From: Lachnospiraceae bacterium
GTDB lineage: Bacteria; Bacillota; Clostridia; Lachnospirales; Lachnospiraceae
DNA length: 64,000 bases
NCBI GenBank assembly: GCA_017938145.1
Contig: JAGBCB010000005.1
Span: 1-64,000 of the forward strand
Direction of reading: 5' to 3'
Shown piece by piece: positions 1-9,374 of this stretch. Every line of letters starts with the position of its first letter. The stretch's first letter is position 1. The notes beneath the pieces were generated by a model. The model ran no database searches and was not told the DNA's origin. It was given only the letters and a program-made list of their open reading frames with translations. The position numbers were made by a program, and so were the translations under genes.

Positions 1-42
1 ATAATAATCTGTTACCTGTGTTAAATTAGCTGCTCTAATCAT
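1..42 (-). CDS. N-terminus of an unidentified protein, cut by the window edge
   Basis: An ATG preceded by AAGGAGG at an 8-base spacing opens a frame reading MIRAANLTQVTDYY before the window ends. Only 14 codons are visible, so no family can be assigned. It is on the same strand as the conjugation genes and is probably the next gene of the ICE. Confidence 0.5.
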   Translation of the reverse strand, partial: MIRAANLTQVTDYY

Positions 43-152
43 GGTATCATCCTCCTTGAAAATTGATACAGAAATCCGTTTCTATATCTGTAATATCGGC
101 ACTTTATATCCAAAAGTTAATAGTGCGTAAAATTCAAATTTTCCTTCTTACT

Positions 153-713
153 TCAATTCAAAATGTGCTCAATCTGCTCCATCACTTTTTCATACAGCTT
201 TCTAGTTGTATGCTCCTTCGATTCTCCGTAAATAGTTGCATATGCCATTCCGGTAGGGTCTAAAAGTATCTCCCAATCCTCTGGTTCCGTAGAATACCAG
301 TAAGAGGTAAACTCCTCATCATCAATAACGCCCTCATACTTTGGATTACTTTTACTGCATGGCCAATAGTAGGTATGTCCATGGGTAAGCCCAAACAAAT
401 TATCATCGGACTCCCCAATATATCTTACTATCGACCATTCCTCTTTTCGATTCATCTCTTCCATGAGGGTTTTAAACTCAACAAATAGCTGCTTATCAGA
501 TTCTAAAGTAAAATACCTTGCCGCATATTCTTCCATTCTTTGCATGTACTCTTCCATACTCCTATAGCCATATGGAATCATATTTTCATCATCAGGAAGC
601 TTTTTACCCAACTCTTCAATCTGCCTACTTGGGTAGGAAAACACTTCCCCGCCCTCCCTGCGACACATAGGTAATACATCATACTTTTCATGTTCTTTTG
701 GTATATACGCCAT
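153..713 (-). CDS. Hypothetical acidic cytoplasmic protein, 186 aa
   Basis: I do not recognise the family. The protein is soluble, with no signal peptide or membrane segment, and is rich in acidic and aromatic residues (several Tyr-Trp and Trp-Tyr pairs in the second half). That composition is common among immunity and SUKH-like proteins, but no diagnostic motif is visible. The ATG at 713 has only a weak ribosome site. It follows two other small cargo genes on the same strand beyond the terminator of the transfer operon, so it looks like accessory cargo, not transfer machinery. Confidence 0.6.
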   Translation of the reverse strand: MAYIPKEHEKYDVLPMCRREGGEVFSYPSRQIEELGKKLPDDENMIPYGYRSMEEYMQRMEEYAARYFTLESDKQLFVEFKTLMEEMNRKEEWSIVRYIGESDDNLFGLTHGHTYYWPCSKSNPKYEGVIDDEEFTSYWYSTEPEDWEILLDPTGMAYATIYGESKEHTTRKLYEKVMEQIEHILN

Positions 714-761
714 AATTCATCTTAAGCTACATTAAGGCTGTGCTCACGCCATTAAAATCAA

Positions 762-1199
762 TTAGTCATCACTTGGTAAATGCCAACCATGGCTGCTGTG
801 AACAGGAAAACCTACTTCCTTCCCCGCCCATTTAATCTTACTAATCGCATTATCAAATCTTGAAAGAAGGTTCCAACACTGGTTCCTATAATCCATATCA
901 AGGTCTGGATTCACATAATCAAGCCTCACAACTTCCCTTGCCTTTTCTAATTCTTCCAGACTGGCATTTTCAAACCATTTACTACTGTACATAGCACCTT
1001 TTTCAATCTCTTTTTTGAGCGATTCCCATAATGTGCTGATAGCCTCTTTATTTTTGATGCCCAATACTGTCATAATAATTGTGGTAACACTAACTCCTGC
1101 TAACAAAAGCTGCGTCTTATGCTCTTTCACCCATGCAATGAAACTTTTCTTTTCAGGAATATCTTCGCCTTTCTGCTCGCATAACTTTTCTTCTGCCAT
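762..1199 (-). CDS. Hypothetical single-pass membrane protein
   Basis: Start chosen at the ATG at 1199 (MAEEKLCEQ), which has GGAG eight bases upstream; a longer GTG-initiated form from 1244 is possible. One hydrophobic segment (around LLLAGVSVTTIIMTVLGI) follows a short charged N-terminus, so the C-terminal two thirds probably sit on one side of the membrane. The C-terminal part contains EELEKAREVVRLDY and a Trp-rich end. Family unknown. It lies between two other small cargo genes and may be part of a toxin-immunity style cassette. Confidence 0.6.
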   Translation of the reverse strand: MAEEKLCEQKGEDIPEKKSFIAWVKEHKTQLLLAGVSVTTIIMTVLGIKNKEAISTLWESLKKEIEKGAMYSSKWFENASLEELEKAREVVRLDYVNPDLDMDYRNQCWNLLSRFDNAISKIKWAGKEVGFPVHSSHGWHLPSDD

Positions 1200-1227
1200 A
1201 CCTTCCGCTCCTTCCAATACCACATCT

Positions 1228-1695
1228 TTATTTTCGGATAACACTTGCCAAATAATCTCTTAGCTTTATAATATCCTCTCTACCAAATACCACAGTCAAA
1301 TGATTATCCGTAAGTCCTTCGTTCCAAAAGAATATCTTCCAGTCCATATATATGTCTTGTATTTCATAACCTTCCTGCACGTAGGTATATCTCGGGTCAG
1401 TACGTAAATCTTTTTGTGGATGCAGAATAAAATTAAAATCCGGCTCCAGACATAATATTTCTTTTACTTCCGTGAGTTCATTATTCAAGAGCTTTGTAAG
1501 TGATTCCTCTAACTCCTCCACCTCACAGGATAACAACACTTCATCCTCTTCCTTGTGGTAATTAAGCCAATCTCCGGAAGAAAATAGAAAATCACATCTG
1601 CACCAGTCACTATCCCAATTCTCCTTTGTAAATGGTCTGTAACCATTGATTCGTAATTTCACCTCTATACCGCTTATATCTAACTCAAGCCACAT
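1228..1695 (-). CDS. WapI/immunity-like hypothetical protein
   Basis: The start at 1695 (MWLELDISGIEVKLRINGY) has GGAGG eight bases upstream; the frame is open to 1710. The pattern of an N-terminal beta-strand, then WDSDWC, LNY and LLSCEVEEL resembles the small Firmicute proteins annotated as WapI-type immunity proteins. This assignment is from memory of the pattern, not from a search. The protein is cytoplasmic, about 155 aa, and ends with a short helix. It is the first gene beyond the terminator that closes the transfer operon. Confidence 0.55.
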   Translation of the reverse strand: MWLELDISGIEVKLRINGYRPFTKENWDSDWCRCDFLFSSGDWLNYHKEEDEVLLSCEVEELEESLTKLLNNELTEVKEILCLEPDFNFILHPQKDLRTDPRYTYVQEGYEIQDIYMDWKIFFWNEGLTDNHLTVVFGREDIIKLRDYLASVIRK

Positions 1696-1792
1696 AAACC
1701 ATCCCTCCAATCAAAAATCTTTCACTTCTATTATCGGTACTTTCCTCCCAAAAATCAATCGAAATCGTATTCTCATAAAAAGTTGCAAAAAT

Positions 1793-1831
1793 AAGGAAGC
1801 CGATCAGAAGCTTACGCTCCTGATGGCCTCC
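1793..1831 (-). terminator. Rho-independent terminator of the transfer operon
   Basis: On the minus strand a long stem (AAGGAGGCC...GGCTTCCTT with GTAA at the tip) is followed by a T-rich run. It lies directly after the stop of the coupling-protein gene. Confidence 0.8.
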
Positions 1832-1835
1832 TTAC

Positions 1836-4193
1836 TTATCCAAACATTTTAAGTAAATTCTCGATTTCTTCCTCCGAGGAATCCTTTGAGAATAACTTCA
1901 TTATCTCATCTGCACTCTTTCCCTCCATGATATACGGATATAAGAGATTGATTTGAAGATTGGAATACCCTGCGCTCTTTAGCATCTGGGCACACTCACC
2001 ACGTTTCTTACCAATCGCTCTATCCTCCGGTGTATCAGAAAGACCTTCTAAGTACCGTGACATATCAAGCATCTTACTCATCTGCTGCTTATCCTGATAC
2101 TTAAGGAAGTTTTGGTTGATAGCTTTTATCTGCGTTTCTGTAAGTTTCATCGCAGGAATTTTTTGACCGGAACGAAATGCTCTATCTAAGGCATTCACAT
2201 CCTCTTCGGTAAAAGTAATCACCTGCACACCGTTTTCTTTCATTTCGGCTACCTTTGCCCTGGCACTCTCACCGGAAATAAACATCCGCTCTTCCTTACT
2301 CTTTTCAAGCTCTCTTTCTTTTCTGCGTTTTACCGGATTATACGGATTATCTTTTCTGCAAAGCAGCTTCACAAACGGTGTATTTTCCATACGGCACTTT
2401 GTTTCATACAACGGGTCTGTGCCCTTTATTACAATGGCACACTCTCCATCCTTTTTCATAGCGAAAATATCCTCAGCGGATAAAAGACTCTTCTGCATAA
2501 CATCTTCACTACGGGATGACTGCCCCTTATAATCCTTCGCATCGGAATCACTTGCCTTATGGATGGTCTGTGTACCAAAGTGCTTACTTAAGTACTCACA
2601 GGAATCCATATCCGGCGCACCTAAAATATCAATAATGGAACAGTTACCAATTAAGTCCTTATCCATATCAAACTTAGGGAACTTTCTCTTAAGCTGAATT
2701 AAGTTCTGCACAATAATAACCGCAGACATATTTCTGCTTCGCATAGTGGAAAGCTTTTCTACAAAGGAATCCGGCAATGTAACATTGGCAAATTCGTCCA
2801 TGAGGAAAGTTAAATGCTGAGGAAGTGTTTCGTGAAGTTCCGGGTCAATGGCTGTTAAGTGATAAAGCTCATCGAAAAACAGGGAATATACCATAGACGG
2901 AATCCAGTCATAGTATCTCTTATCTTCACTGGTCACGATATACAAAATACGCTTACCGGTTTTGCTATTCTCACTCTTCTTGGAATATCCAAAGCTTTCT
3001 GCAATGTGAATCTCATCCTCAGAAAGTAACTCCTGCACACATTCAAGCTTCATGTATCTACAATGTGCATCCAAGGTTGCTACAATGGAGGATGTGGTTT
3101 CTGCAGCACCGTTATAATACTTTTCAATCGCCACAAAGCCCGGGAAGTCCTTTCCATACATTTTCTGCCATGCTTTCTGTGCTCTTGTGGCAATGGTTAA
3201 AATCTCACACTTTGCCTTATCAATAGAGCCATCTGCTTTTGTATATACGGTAGTTGCATTTAAGAGCTTTACAAAAGTTCTCCAGTTCTGCGCTGCTGGC
3301 TGATAATAATAATGAATCAGATACAAAATGGATGTAAGCAATACTTCCGCTGACTGTTCAAAGAACTGGTCACTGCCACCACCACCGGCCTCATCCTGCG
3401 GCGTGGTTGACTTCATAAGGATACTTGCAATGGACATGATGTCAGACTCATTACGGATATACACAAATGGATTGAAATGAATACTCATTGCCATGGCTTC
3501 CTCTGATTCCACGTTCATGACCATAACTTCATATCCATTGTCTTCCATAAACTGACCACTTCCCTTATAAAGCTCTCCCTTCGGGTCCGTGGCAAGGAAA
3601 TTTCCACAAAGTTGGGAAAGAATCGGACGTGCTAACCTAAAGGACTTACCGGAACCCGGAGGTCCTACTACTAGGATGTTTAGGTTTGAGGTGTTGACAT
3701 TATCAATAGATACATACACACCTTCTGCAAGCCAGTAATTCTTTGTATTTACCTTTAGTCCCCCGGGTACTACTACTTCCCCTGTTACTACTTCCACCAC
3801 ATTTGCCTCGTCATGGTTTGCAAATTTCTTCGTAAAGTCCTTTGCATTTCCCCATTTAGCAACACCGTATTCTTCTCCGGCAAAAGGATGTTCAAATCGT
3901 GTCATAATCATAATAAATGCAAGAGAAAACATTACCCAAAATGCTCCGATGAATGGAAGCGTAGCATAGGTTACACCTACAATAAAGTGATGCTCTATCA
4001 ATATGAACTGCTGAAAGTTGTTAATAAACTGCTGAAAATCATTTCCCGGCATCCATACTGCTCCGCACAGCCACCCAAGATATACGCAGATAAGTGACCC
4101 AACTGCGTATATAATAAGTGTCTGCTTTAAGGTTCTGGTATGCTTCTTTATGGACTTACTTCTATCGCCCCTTTTTGCTTTCGCTTTCGGCAT
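1836..4193 (-). CDS. traG: Type IV coupling protein (TraG/VirD4/PcfC family)
   Basis: This membrane ATPase brings the relaxase-DNA complex to the type IV secretion channel. Two membrane segments lie at about residues 25-47 and 72-97, followed by the cytoplasmic ATPase. Walker A is GPPGSGKS at 177-184 and Walker B is LTFLMDEF ending at about 468, with the Asp-Glu pair at 466-467. A late segment (PEDRAIGKKRGECAQMLKSAGYSNLQINLLYPYIMEGKS) may be a substrate-docking tail. At 785 aa it is slightly long for the family. It is the last gene of the transfer operon, five bases from the PcfB-like gene and just before a terminator. Confidence 0.95.
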   Translation of the reverse strand: MPKAKAKRGDRSKSIKKHTRTLKQTLIIYAVGSLICVYLGWLCGAVWMPGNDFQQFINNFQQFILIEHHFIVGVTYATLPFIGAFWVMFSLAFIMIMTRFEHPFAGEEYGVAKWGNAKDFTKKFANHDEANVVEVVTGEVVVPGGLKVNTKNYWLAEGVYVSIDNVNTSNLNILVVGPPGSGKSFRLARPILSQLCGNFLATDPKGELYKGSGQFMEDNGYEVMVMNVESEEAMAMSIHFNPFVYIRNESDIMSIASILMKSTTPQDEAGGGGSDQFFEQSAEVLLTSILYLIHYYYQPAAQNWRTFVKLLNATTVYTKADGSIDKAKCEILTIATRAQKAWQKMYGKDFPGFVAIEKYYNGAAETTSSIVATLDAHCRYMKLECVQELLSEDEIHIAESFGYSKKSENSKTGKRILYIVTSEDKRYYDWIPSMVYSLFFDELYHLTAIDPELHETLPQHLTFLMDEFANVTLPDSFVEKLSTMRSRNMSAVIIVQNLIQLKRKFPKFDMDKDLIGNCSIIDILGAPDMDSCEYLSKHFGTQTIHKASDSDAKDYKGQSSRSEDVMQKSLLSAEDIFAMKKDGECAIVIKGTDPLYETKCRMENTPFVKLLCRKDNPYNPVKRRKERELEKSKEERMFISGESARAKVAEMKENGVQVITFTEEDVNALDRAFRSGQKIPAMKLTETQIKAINQNFLKYQDKQQMSKMLDMSRYLEGLSDTPEDRAIGKKRGECAQMLKSAGYSNLQINLLYPYIMEGKSADEIMKLFSKDSSEEEIENLLKMFG

Positions 4194-4198
4194 ACCTC

Positions 4199-5638
4199 TT
4201 ACCTTCCTTTCGCAATCGCTTTTGCAAGCTCTTCCTTGGCACTCTTTGTTGCTTCTGCCACAATGTCAGTTCCGGTCATTTCCTTGGTCTGACCATCCGG
4301 CTTTACTACGGAGTACACGGCATCCTCTTTTACAAAGACTCTTGCAGAAATATCATCCATGGACTCTACCATGACACCCTTAACAAGACCTTCGGTAAGC
4401 TCCATACATACAACCTGCTCTCCGTCTGCCATAATCTTACTTGCAGGTACTGCAACGGTAGTGTATAAAGATTCCTCATAAACCTGCCCCATCTCTTTTT
4501 CTTTCGCATAGCCCTCTACAAATTCCTTTGCTTCCTCGCTGCTATACACTTCCGTTTTCTCCTGCCCCTCATCAGGGGCTTTACTAAAATTTCTCTCTAA
4601 AAACTCCTGATATTTAAGGAATCGTTCTTCGGATGAAGATACCGCTGTCGGTTCATCATTTATAAATCCGCCAGCCTCTAATACCTTTGGAAGTTCTTTT
4701 TCCCACTCTTCTTTTGATTTTCCCTTATCATCAAATCGCTTAATATCACTGCTTCCCTGCATTCTGATACAATACTCAGAATAAATATTTCCATGCTCAT
4801 CTTCTAAGAATCTTCTCTTAATCACATGAATCTTGTCATCCGAAGTACGCTGGGTATAATAAATCTCCTTACTGTCTGGTACTAAGCTCTCATCACGAAT
4901 CGGGAACATGCACTCATACGGAGTAAATTCTTTTACAATACCGCAGACATTCTCCTGTGTAAGAGCCATTGTCGGATCAGTTTCCATCAAAGTTCCTTTA
5001 CCCTGTCTTAAATACTCCGCAAAGTCTAATACATTGTCCTTTTCAAGCTTTTCCTTAGACTCAACCAAAAGCTCCTGATTCTGGCTCTTACCAAGCTCTA
5101 ACATCTTAAGTTCTTCCTGCGCTGCCGCCATATCTCCCTCTGCGTTTTTAATACGCTCCTTAAGTTCTGCAATTTTCGCATCGTATTCCTTATCCTTATT
5201 TTCCTCCGACTGGATTCTACGGTTCATTACCGCTTTTATCTGCTCCTGATGAATACCCATATCCTGAGCAGGCACTGCCACCGGAATATAATCATCATTC
5301 GGATTTAAGTCAGGCATGATACAATAACGCAAATCATACTTCTCACAGTAAAGGTCAAAGTCTGACTTCATAATAGGCGTACCATCCTTTTCCCTGCCTA
5401 CCATCTTTTCTTCAAACATCTCCTTCGGGAACTCCAAAAGAGGAGGCGTCCCCTTAGAAATCTCCTGCATCTTTTTCCAGTCACAGTTACCCGGCTTATT
5501 TAAGTACTTCTCATGCTTCCACTCCATCAGTGCCTTAATTGCACTTACAATGGCAGCAATAGATTCCTTTGTGCCTTTGAATGCGTAATACACGCCTTTA
5601 TATTCCATTTCTACTACCTGAGCAATTTCATCTGCCAT
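4199..5638 (-). CDS. PcfB/DUF3801-like conjugation protein
   Basis: The start at 5638 (MADEIAQVVEMEYKG) is preceded by AAGGAGA at a good distance; the frame is open to 5677 but without a better site. The N-terminal 150 residues resemble the DUF3801/PcfB region found beside coupling proteins of Tn1549-like and pCF10-like elements: a fold around YKGVYYAFKGTKE, then FDLYCEKYDLRYCIMPD. A coiled coil at about 150-220 and a long acidic tail follow. The position next to TraG fits an accessory role in presenting substrate to the coupling protein. The match is by motif memory, so confidence is moderate. Confidence 0.55.
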   Translation of the reverse strand: MADEIAQVVEMEYKGVYYAFKGTKESIAAIVSAIKALMEWKHEKYLNKPGNCDWKKMQEISKGTPPLLEFPKEMFEEKMVGREKDGTPIMKSDFDLYCEKYDLRYCIMPDLNPNDDYIPVAVPAQDMGIHQEQIKAVMNRRIQSEENKDKEYDAKIAELKERIKNAEGDMAAAQEELKMLELGKSQNQELLVESKEKLEKDNVLDFAEYLRQGKGTLMETDPTMALTQENVCGIVKEFTPYECMFPIRDESLVPDSKEIYYTQRTSDDKIHVIKRRFLEDEHGNIYSEYCIRMQGSSDIKRFDDKGKSKEEWEKELPKVLEAGGFINDEPTAVSSSEERFLKYQEFLERNFSKAPDEGQEKTEVYSSEEAKEFVEGYAKEKEMGQVYEESLYTTVAVPASKIMADGEQVVCMELTEGLVKGVMVESMDDISARVFVKEDAVYSVVKPDGQTKEMTGTDIVAEATKSAKEELAKAIAKGR

Positions 5639-5658
5639 AATAAATAATCTCCTTCCTG

Positions 5659-6888
5659 TTATCTGTTTGGTCTGCAAACCATAATTGCATTCTGTGTACG
5701 AAGCCTCTGATACACGACACCGCTACTCTCATTTAAGGCTTCAACTGCCATGCCGTTTCCGATATAAATTGCTACATGATAAATTCCCATGTATCTTCCA
5801 TTACCGTTACCGCCATAAAAAACCAAATCTCCGGGCTGTAAATCCATTGTTCCTATACTATATCCGAACTGCTCTAGCATCTTTGCTTCCTCTGCTGCAC
5901 TTGGGGGATACCCCATACCAAAACTGATATCAACTCCGGCCGCCTCCCATGCATAATACGCAAGGGAGCTGCAATCAAAGCTTGTACCACTCATTCTGTC
6001 GTATGGGTCGTAATCACATCCTACTTTTGAGAGTGCATAAGACACTGCTGCTTTTTGCGTGTCATCTGCCGAAATCCCTGCAAGTATCTCATCAATCTTT
6101 GTCTGTGACATCCCTTCATCCACATACTCTTCCGTAGCTGTAAACATGGAGAGGAAATTTGTGATTGCATTACCAATCTCCTGCAACGGCTGTAAGATAC
6201 TAAAGATAAACATCACAATAATCATCACAACTGCCGCTATCGCCATAAATGCTAAAATATACGGTGCTATCACCGCTCCAAGATATGCTACAAGCTTTCG
6301 CATATAAGTCATGGGATTTAAGTAATAAGTCAGAATTTTCATCATTCCGGTATTACCGTCTTTCATGGCATCACCGGTTACTTTTTCTCCGGACAAATCG
6401 TTTGACATCTCCGCCTTTGCTTTTAGTAGATTTGCCACAGCCACCTTTGCACCGGCTTTTTTTGCTTCCTTACTCTTTTCTTTCTTCACAGCTTCCTTTT
6501 TACTGTCAATCTCCTTTTCCTTCTCCGAACGCTGATTAGAGGAAGACTCTTTCTTTTCCTTAGAATCCTTCTCCGAAGTATTAGAAGAAGACGAAGAATC
6601 TGTACTGCCACCTTCTCCTTCAGATGGATGGATTGATTCGATATCCGTCTTAAGCAATTCTTTTTTCTCTGTATTAAGTTCTTTAATGACCTGCTTTTGA
6701 GCTTTGATAGCACGCTTATTTTTTTCTACAGAAAAACGCACTCCTCTCTCGAAAGCCTCATCTATAGAAGCAGAGGCAGCTTCATTACCACTTGTAGTAA
6801 ATCTTGCTGCCTCATCACACACAAAGCGTTTCATATCATCTACAAAGCAGTTTTTATCTTTAAATACCGCATTTGATGATTTAAACAT
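5659..6888 (-). CDS. Membrane-anchored NlpC/P60 peptidoglycan hydrolase of the conjugation machine
   Basis: It probably opens the Gram-positive wall for the mating channel. A long charged and Ser/Lys-rich N-terminal region, probably coiled-coil, leads to one strong membrane segment (around VIAPYILAFMAIAAVVMIIVM). The C-terminal NlpC/P60 domain follows, with catalytic Cys306 in FDCSSLAYYAW and His371 in YHVAIYIG. The ATG at 6888 is preferred because GGAGGAG directly precedes it, although an upstream ATG exists at 6903. It overlaps the 3' end of the VirB4 gene by eight bases, so translation is probably coupled. Confidence 0.88.
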   Translation of the reverse strand: MFKSSNAVFKDKNCFVDDMKRFVCDEAARFTTSGNEAASASIDEAFERGVRFSVEKNKRAIKAQKQVIKELNTEKKELLKTDIESIHPSEGEGGSTDSSSSSNTSEKDSKEKKESSSNQRSEKEKEIDSKKEAVKKEKSKEAKKAGAKVAVANLLKAKAEMSNDLSGEKVTGDAMKDGNTGMMKILTYYLNPMTYMRKLVAYLGAVIAPYILAFMAIAAVVMIIVMFIFSILQPLQEIGNAITNFLSMFTATEEYVDEGMSQTKIDEILAGISADDTQKAAVSYALSKVGCDYDPYDRMSGTSFDCSSLAYYAWEAAGVDISFGMGYPPSAAEEAKMLEQFGYSIGTMDLQPGDLVFYGGNGNGRYMGIYHVAIYIGNGMAVEALNESSGVVYQRLRTQNAIMVCRPNR

Positions 6889-9373
6889 TGCTCTCTCCTC
6901 CATCTGTATTCACAATCCTGTATATTTCACTGTCCCTGCTCATTCTCATATCAAACGGCACGGTCACACTTCCCATTTTTAAAAGTCCTGTACCGGATGC
7001 AGCGTTATCTACGAAATTAAACATCGCAGGGCTGATACTTGGCAGAAACTGCATAAGCTTATTCTTATCAATGGTGGATTGACTCAGCAGCACAAAGTAC
7101 TCTGTGTTTGACAGAATAGCTTGTAGTTTTCCACCATAATCATTATTAAGAAGGTCACTTAAATTCTGAGTGCTTCCGCATAAGATTCCGGAGAGCTTAC
7201 GTACTTCCTTCCAGAGCTTAAGCACAAAGTTTGCCACCTGCTCCACTGCTAAAAGTTCATGGAACTCATCAATATAAAGATGGGTCCAAATGTTCTCACT
7301 GGAATTTGCTTTAATGGACTGTCTTACCGTTTCCATCATGATTAGCATTGCAGTCACACGTAAATTTTCCTTAAGCCCGGACAAATCAAATACAATAAAG
7401 CGGTTCGATAAGTCCACGTTGGTTCTGTGGTTAAAGAGGTTCAGCGAACCATTCACGAATATCTCCATTGCTGCAGCAAGGTGTCTTCCTAAGCTGCTAC
7501 CTTCATCAAGTAGTCCTTGGTACACATCCTGTAAGGTAGGTGAATATGCACGAATCTGTTCCTCGTTACTCATTTCACTTACCCCTACCGTGTATGCGGC
7601 ACTGCTCTTTAAATAACCGGGGATATCATACTCACTTTCCTCATCCACTTCACCGTTAAGTCTCTTTCGCATGGCGTAATTTTCGGAATACACCTTTTCC
7701 ACCACACTATCAATAAGTCCCTGCTCCTCCGCTGTCATATCCCGCTTTAAGCAGGAACTGATAAGCGTAAGAATAAAGTCTGCTTTATCAGAGATAATTT
7801 CTCTAAGTCTTGCATAATCCACACCACGAAAATCCACGTCCATGGCGTTGATATAGACACCCTTTGAACCGTCAAAGTAGATAACTACTCCGTCCGTAAC
7901 TTCCGCACATTTTCCGTATTCCGGCATAGGCGATACAATAATAATCTTGTCTCTTGGGTAGGATACAAAGGTTCCCAAAATCTCTGACTTTGCAAATACG
8001 CTCTTACCGGAACCGGACTGACCAAACATCATGCCGTTATGGTTCTTAAGAAGCTTCTTATTCCCGATAATCACATTTTGTGAAAGCTGGTTCACACCAT
8101 AGTAAATACCGCCCTGTTCATAAAGCTCCTGTGTCTTATAGGGCATTAACATGGCAAGGCAGCTTGAAGAAAAATTCGTGACACGCTTATATTCCTGAAT
8201 GCCAAGCGGCAATACAGAATTAAGTGCCTCCCTCTGCTTTCCAAAACAAGGCTTAAGCTTTAGTGATTTTAGAGAGGCTGCATTATACAGCTTTTCTTCA
8301 ATCGCTCTAAGCTCCTCCTCATCCTTTGCCAGTACAAACACAAGCATTGTGGTGTTATAATAGTGGTCATCACTGGAATCTAATGCCTTTGAGAATGAAT
8401 CAAGCTTTTCCTTTTCTCCAAGAAGCTTCGTGGATGCATCTGCCAAAAAGTCATTATTATTACGGTTTCTCTGCTTCTCGTTTTCAATCTTCATACCAAC
8501 GCCCATGTACTTTCTTGCTATCTCCTGCTTAAATGCAGAAAGCTCCAAAAGTTCATTATTCACCGTGATATAGCTTGTACAGTTCACCTTCGTTAAAGTA
8601 GCAATAATATCACTCTCTAAGCTCTTTGGATGCTCCTCAACGAAGTACACCTTTCCTATACGGTTGTTCATGGTAAAACGCTCATTTTCAAAGCAGATGC
8701 TTACCGGAGAAATAATATTCATCCAGTCATGTTTCTGTTTAATCTCATCTTCAAAATGAAACTTGTATCTGGTATCTACTCCGGCATGAGTAAGGTTAAA
8801 CAAAAGCTGCATTCTCTCATCAATCCCTACTCTTCGCATCACACTTCCGGCAATACCATTTACACCGATACTGACAAATGCACTTCTAATGGCACTTTCC
8901 ATGGAGCGGAATGTTGCTTTGGCATCTGTCATGTTCTCCGCCTTTATGGTAAGCGTTAAATAGATGGTCTGATATAGCCCTTGTCTTGCATCCTCTACCT
9001 TATCCTTGATGACGGTGTTAAAATTTCTTCTAAGTCCGTCATACTTATCTCCCTTAAGGTCATATGTGATTTTTGCATTAAAGCCACGCTCATCCACGTA
9101 CTCATTTGCTACCGAGTAAGAATATCTACAGGGAATGGTTTTAAATACATTAGACAGATTGATGATGAGTTGCTTTTGCTCTGCGTCCGTTACTCCTGCA
9201 AAGTTTACGTCACTAAGCACACAAAGCTCTGAAAACAGCTTATTGGAAAGTTCGAAAATCCCGCTCTCATCAATGCTTACGATGGAGAATACATCCTGTA
9301 CCGATAACATTTCTTTGTGAAGCGGTATATCGCAAATCTTTGTCTGCTCATACTTTGATTTAGGCATCTGCAA
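6881..9373 (-). CDS. virB4: VirB4/TraE-family conjugation ATPase
   Basis: This cytoplasmic ATPase energises assembly and transport by the type IV secretion system. Walker A is GQSGSGKS at about residues 451-458 and the Walker B region is LYIDEFHEL. The N-terminal 300 residues carry the usual TraE/CagE-type region. A TTG at 9373 lies eight bases from GGGAGG and is preferred; the next ATG (9367) is fourteen bases away. The start sits at the stop of the upstream gene and the end overlaps the wall hydrolase gene, so it is in the middle of one operon. Length is normal for the family. Confidence 0.93.
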   Translation of the reverse strand: MQMPKSKYEQTKICDIPLHKEMLSVQDVFSIVSIDESGIFELSNKLFSELCVLSDVNFAGVTDAEQKQLIINLSNVFKTIPCRYSYSVANEYVDERGFNAKITYDLKGDKYDGLRRNFNTVIKDKVEDARQGLYQTIYLTLTIKAENMTDAKATFRSMESAIRSAFVSIGVNGIAGSVMRRVGIDERMQLLFNLTHAGVDTRYKFHFEDEIKQKHDWMNIISPVSICFENERFTMNNRIGKVYFVEEHPKSLESDIIATLTKVNCTSYITVNNELLELSAFKQEIARKYMGVGMKIENEKQRNRNNNDFLADASTKLLGEKEKLDSFSKALDSSDDHYYNTTMLVFVLAKDEEELRAIEEKLYNAASLKSLKLKPCFGKQREALNSVLPLGIQEYKRVTNFSSSCLAMLMPYKTQELYEQGGIYYGVNQLSQNVIIGNKKLLKNHNGMMFGQSGSGKSVFAKSEILGTFVSYPRDKIIIVSPMPEYGKCAEVTDGVVIYFDGSKGVYINAMDVDFRGVDYARLREIISDKADFILTLISSCLKRDMTAEEQGLIDSVVEKVYSENYAMRKRLNGEVDEESEYDIPGYLKSSAAYTVGVSEMSNEEQIRAYSPTLQDVYQGLLDEGSSLGRHLAAAMEIFVNGSLNLFNHRTNVDLSNRFIVFDLSGLKENLRVTAMLIMMETVRQSIKANSSENIWTHLYIDEFHELLAVEQVANFVLKLWKEVRKLSGILCGSTQNLSDLLNNDYGGKLQAILSNTEYFVLLSQSTIDKNKLMQFLPSISPAMFNFVDNAASGTGLLKMGSVTVPFDMRMSRDSEIYRIVNTDGGESNV

Positions 9374-9374
9374 T

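Noticed and set aside
4118-4468. Plus-strand frames over the coupling-protein/PcfB-like junction
   Set aside because: They are antisense to two well-supported genes and show no start signals.
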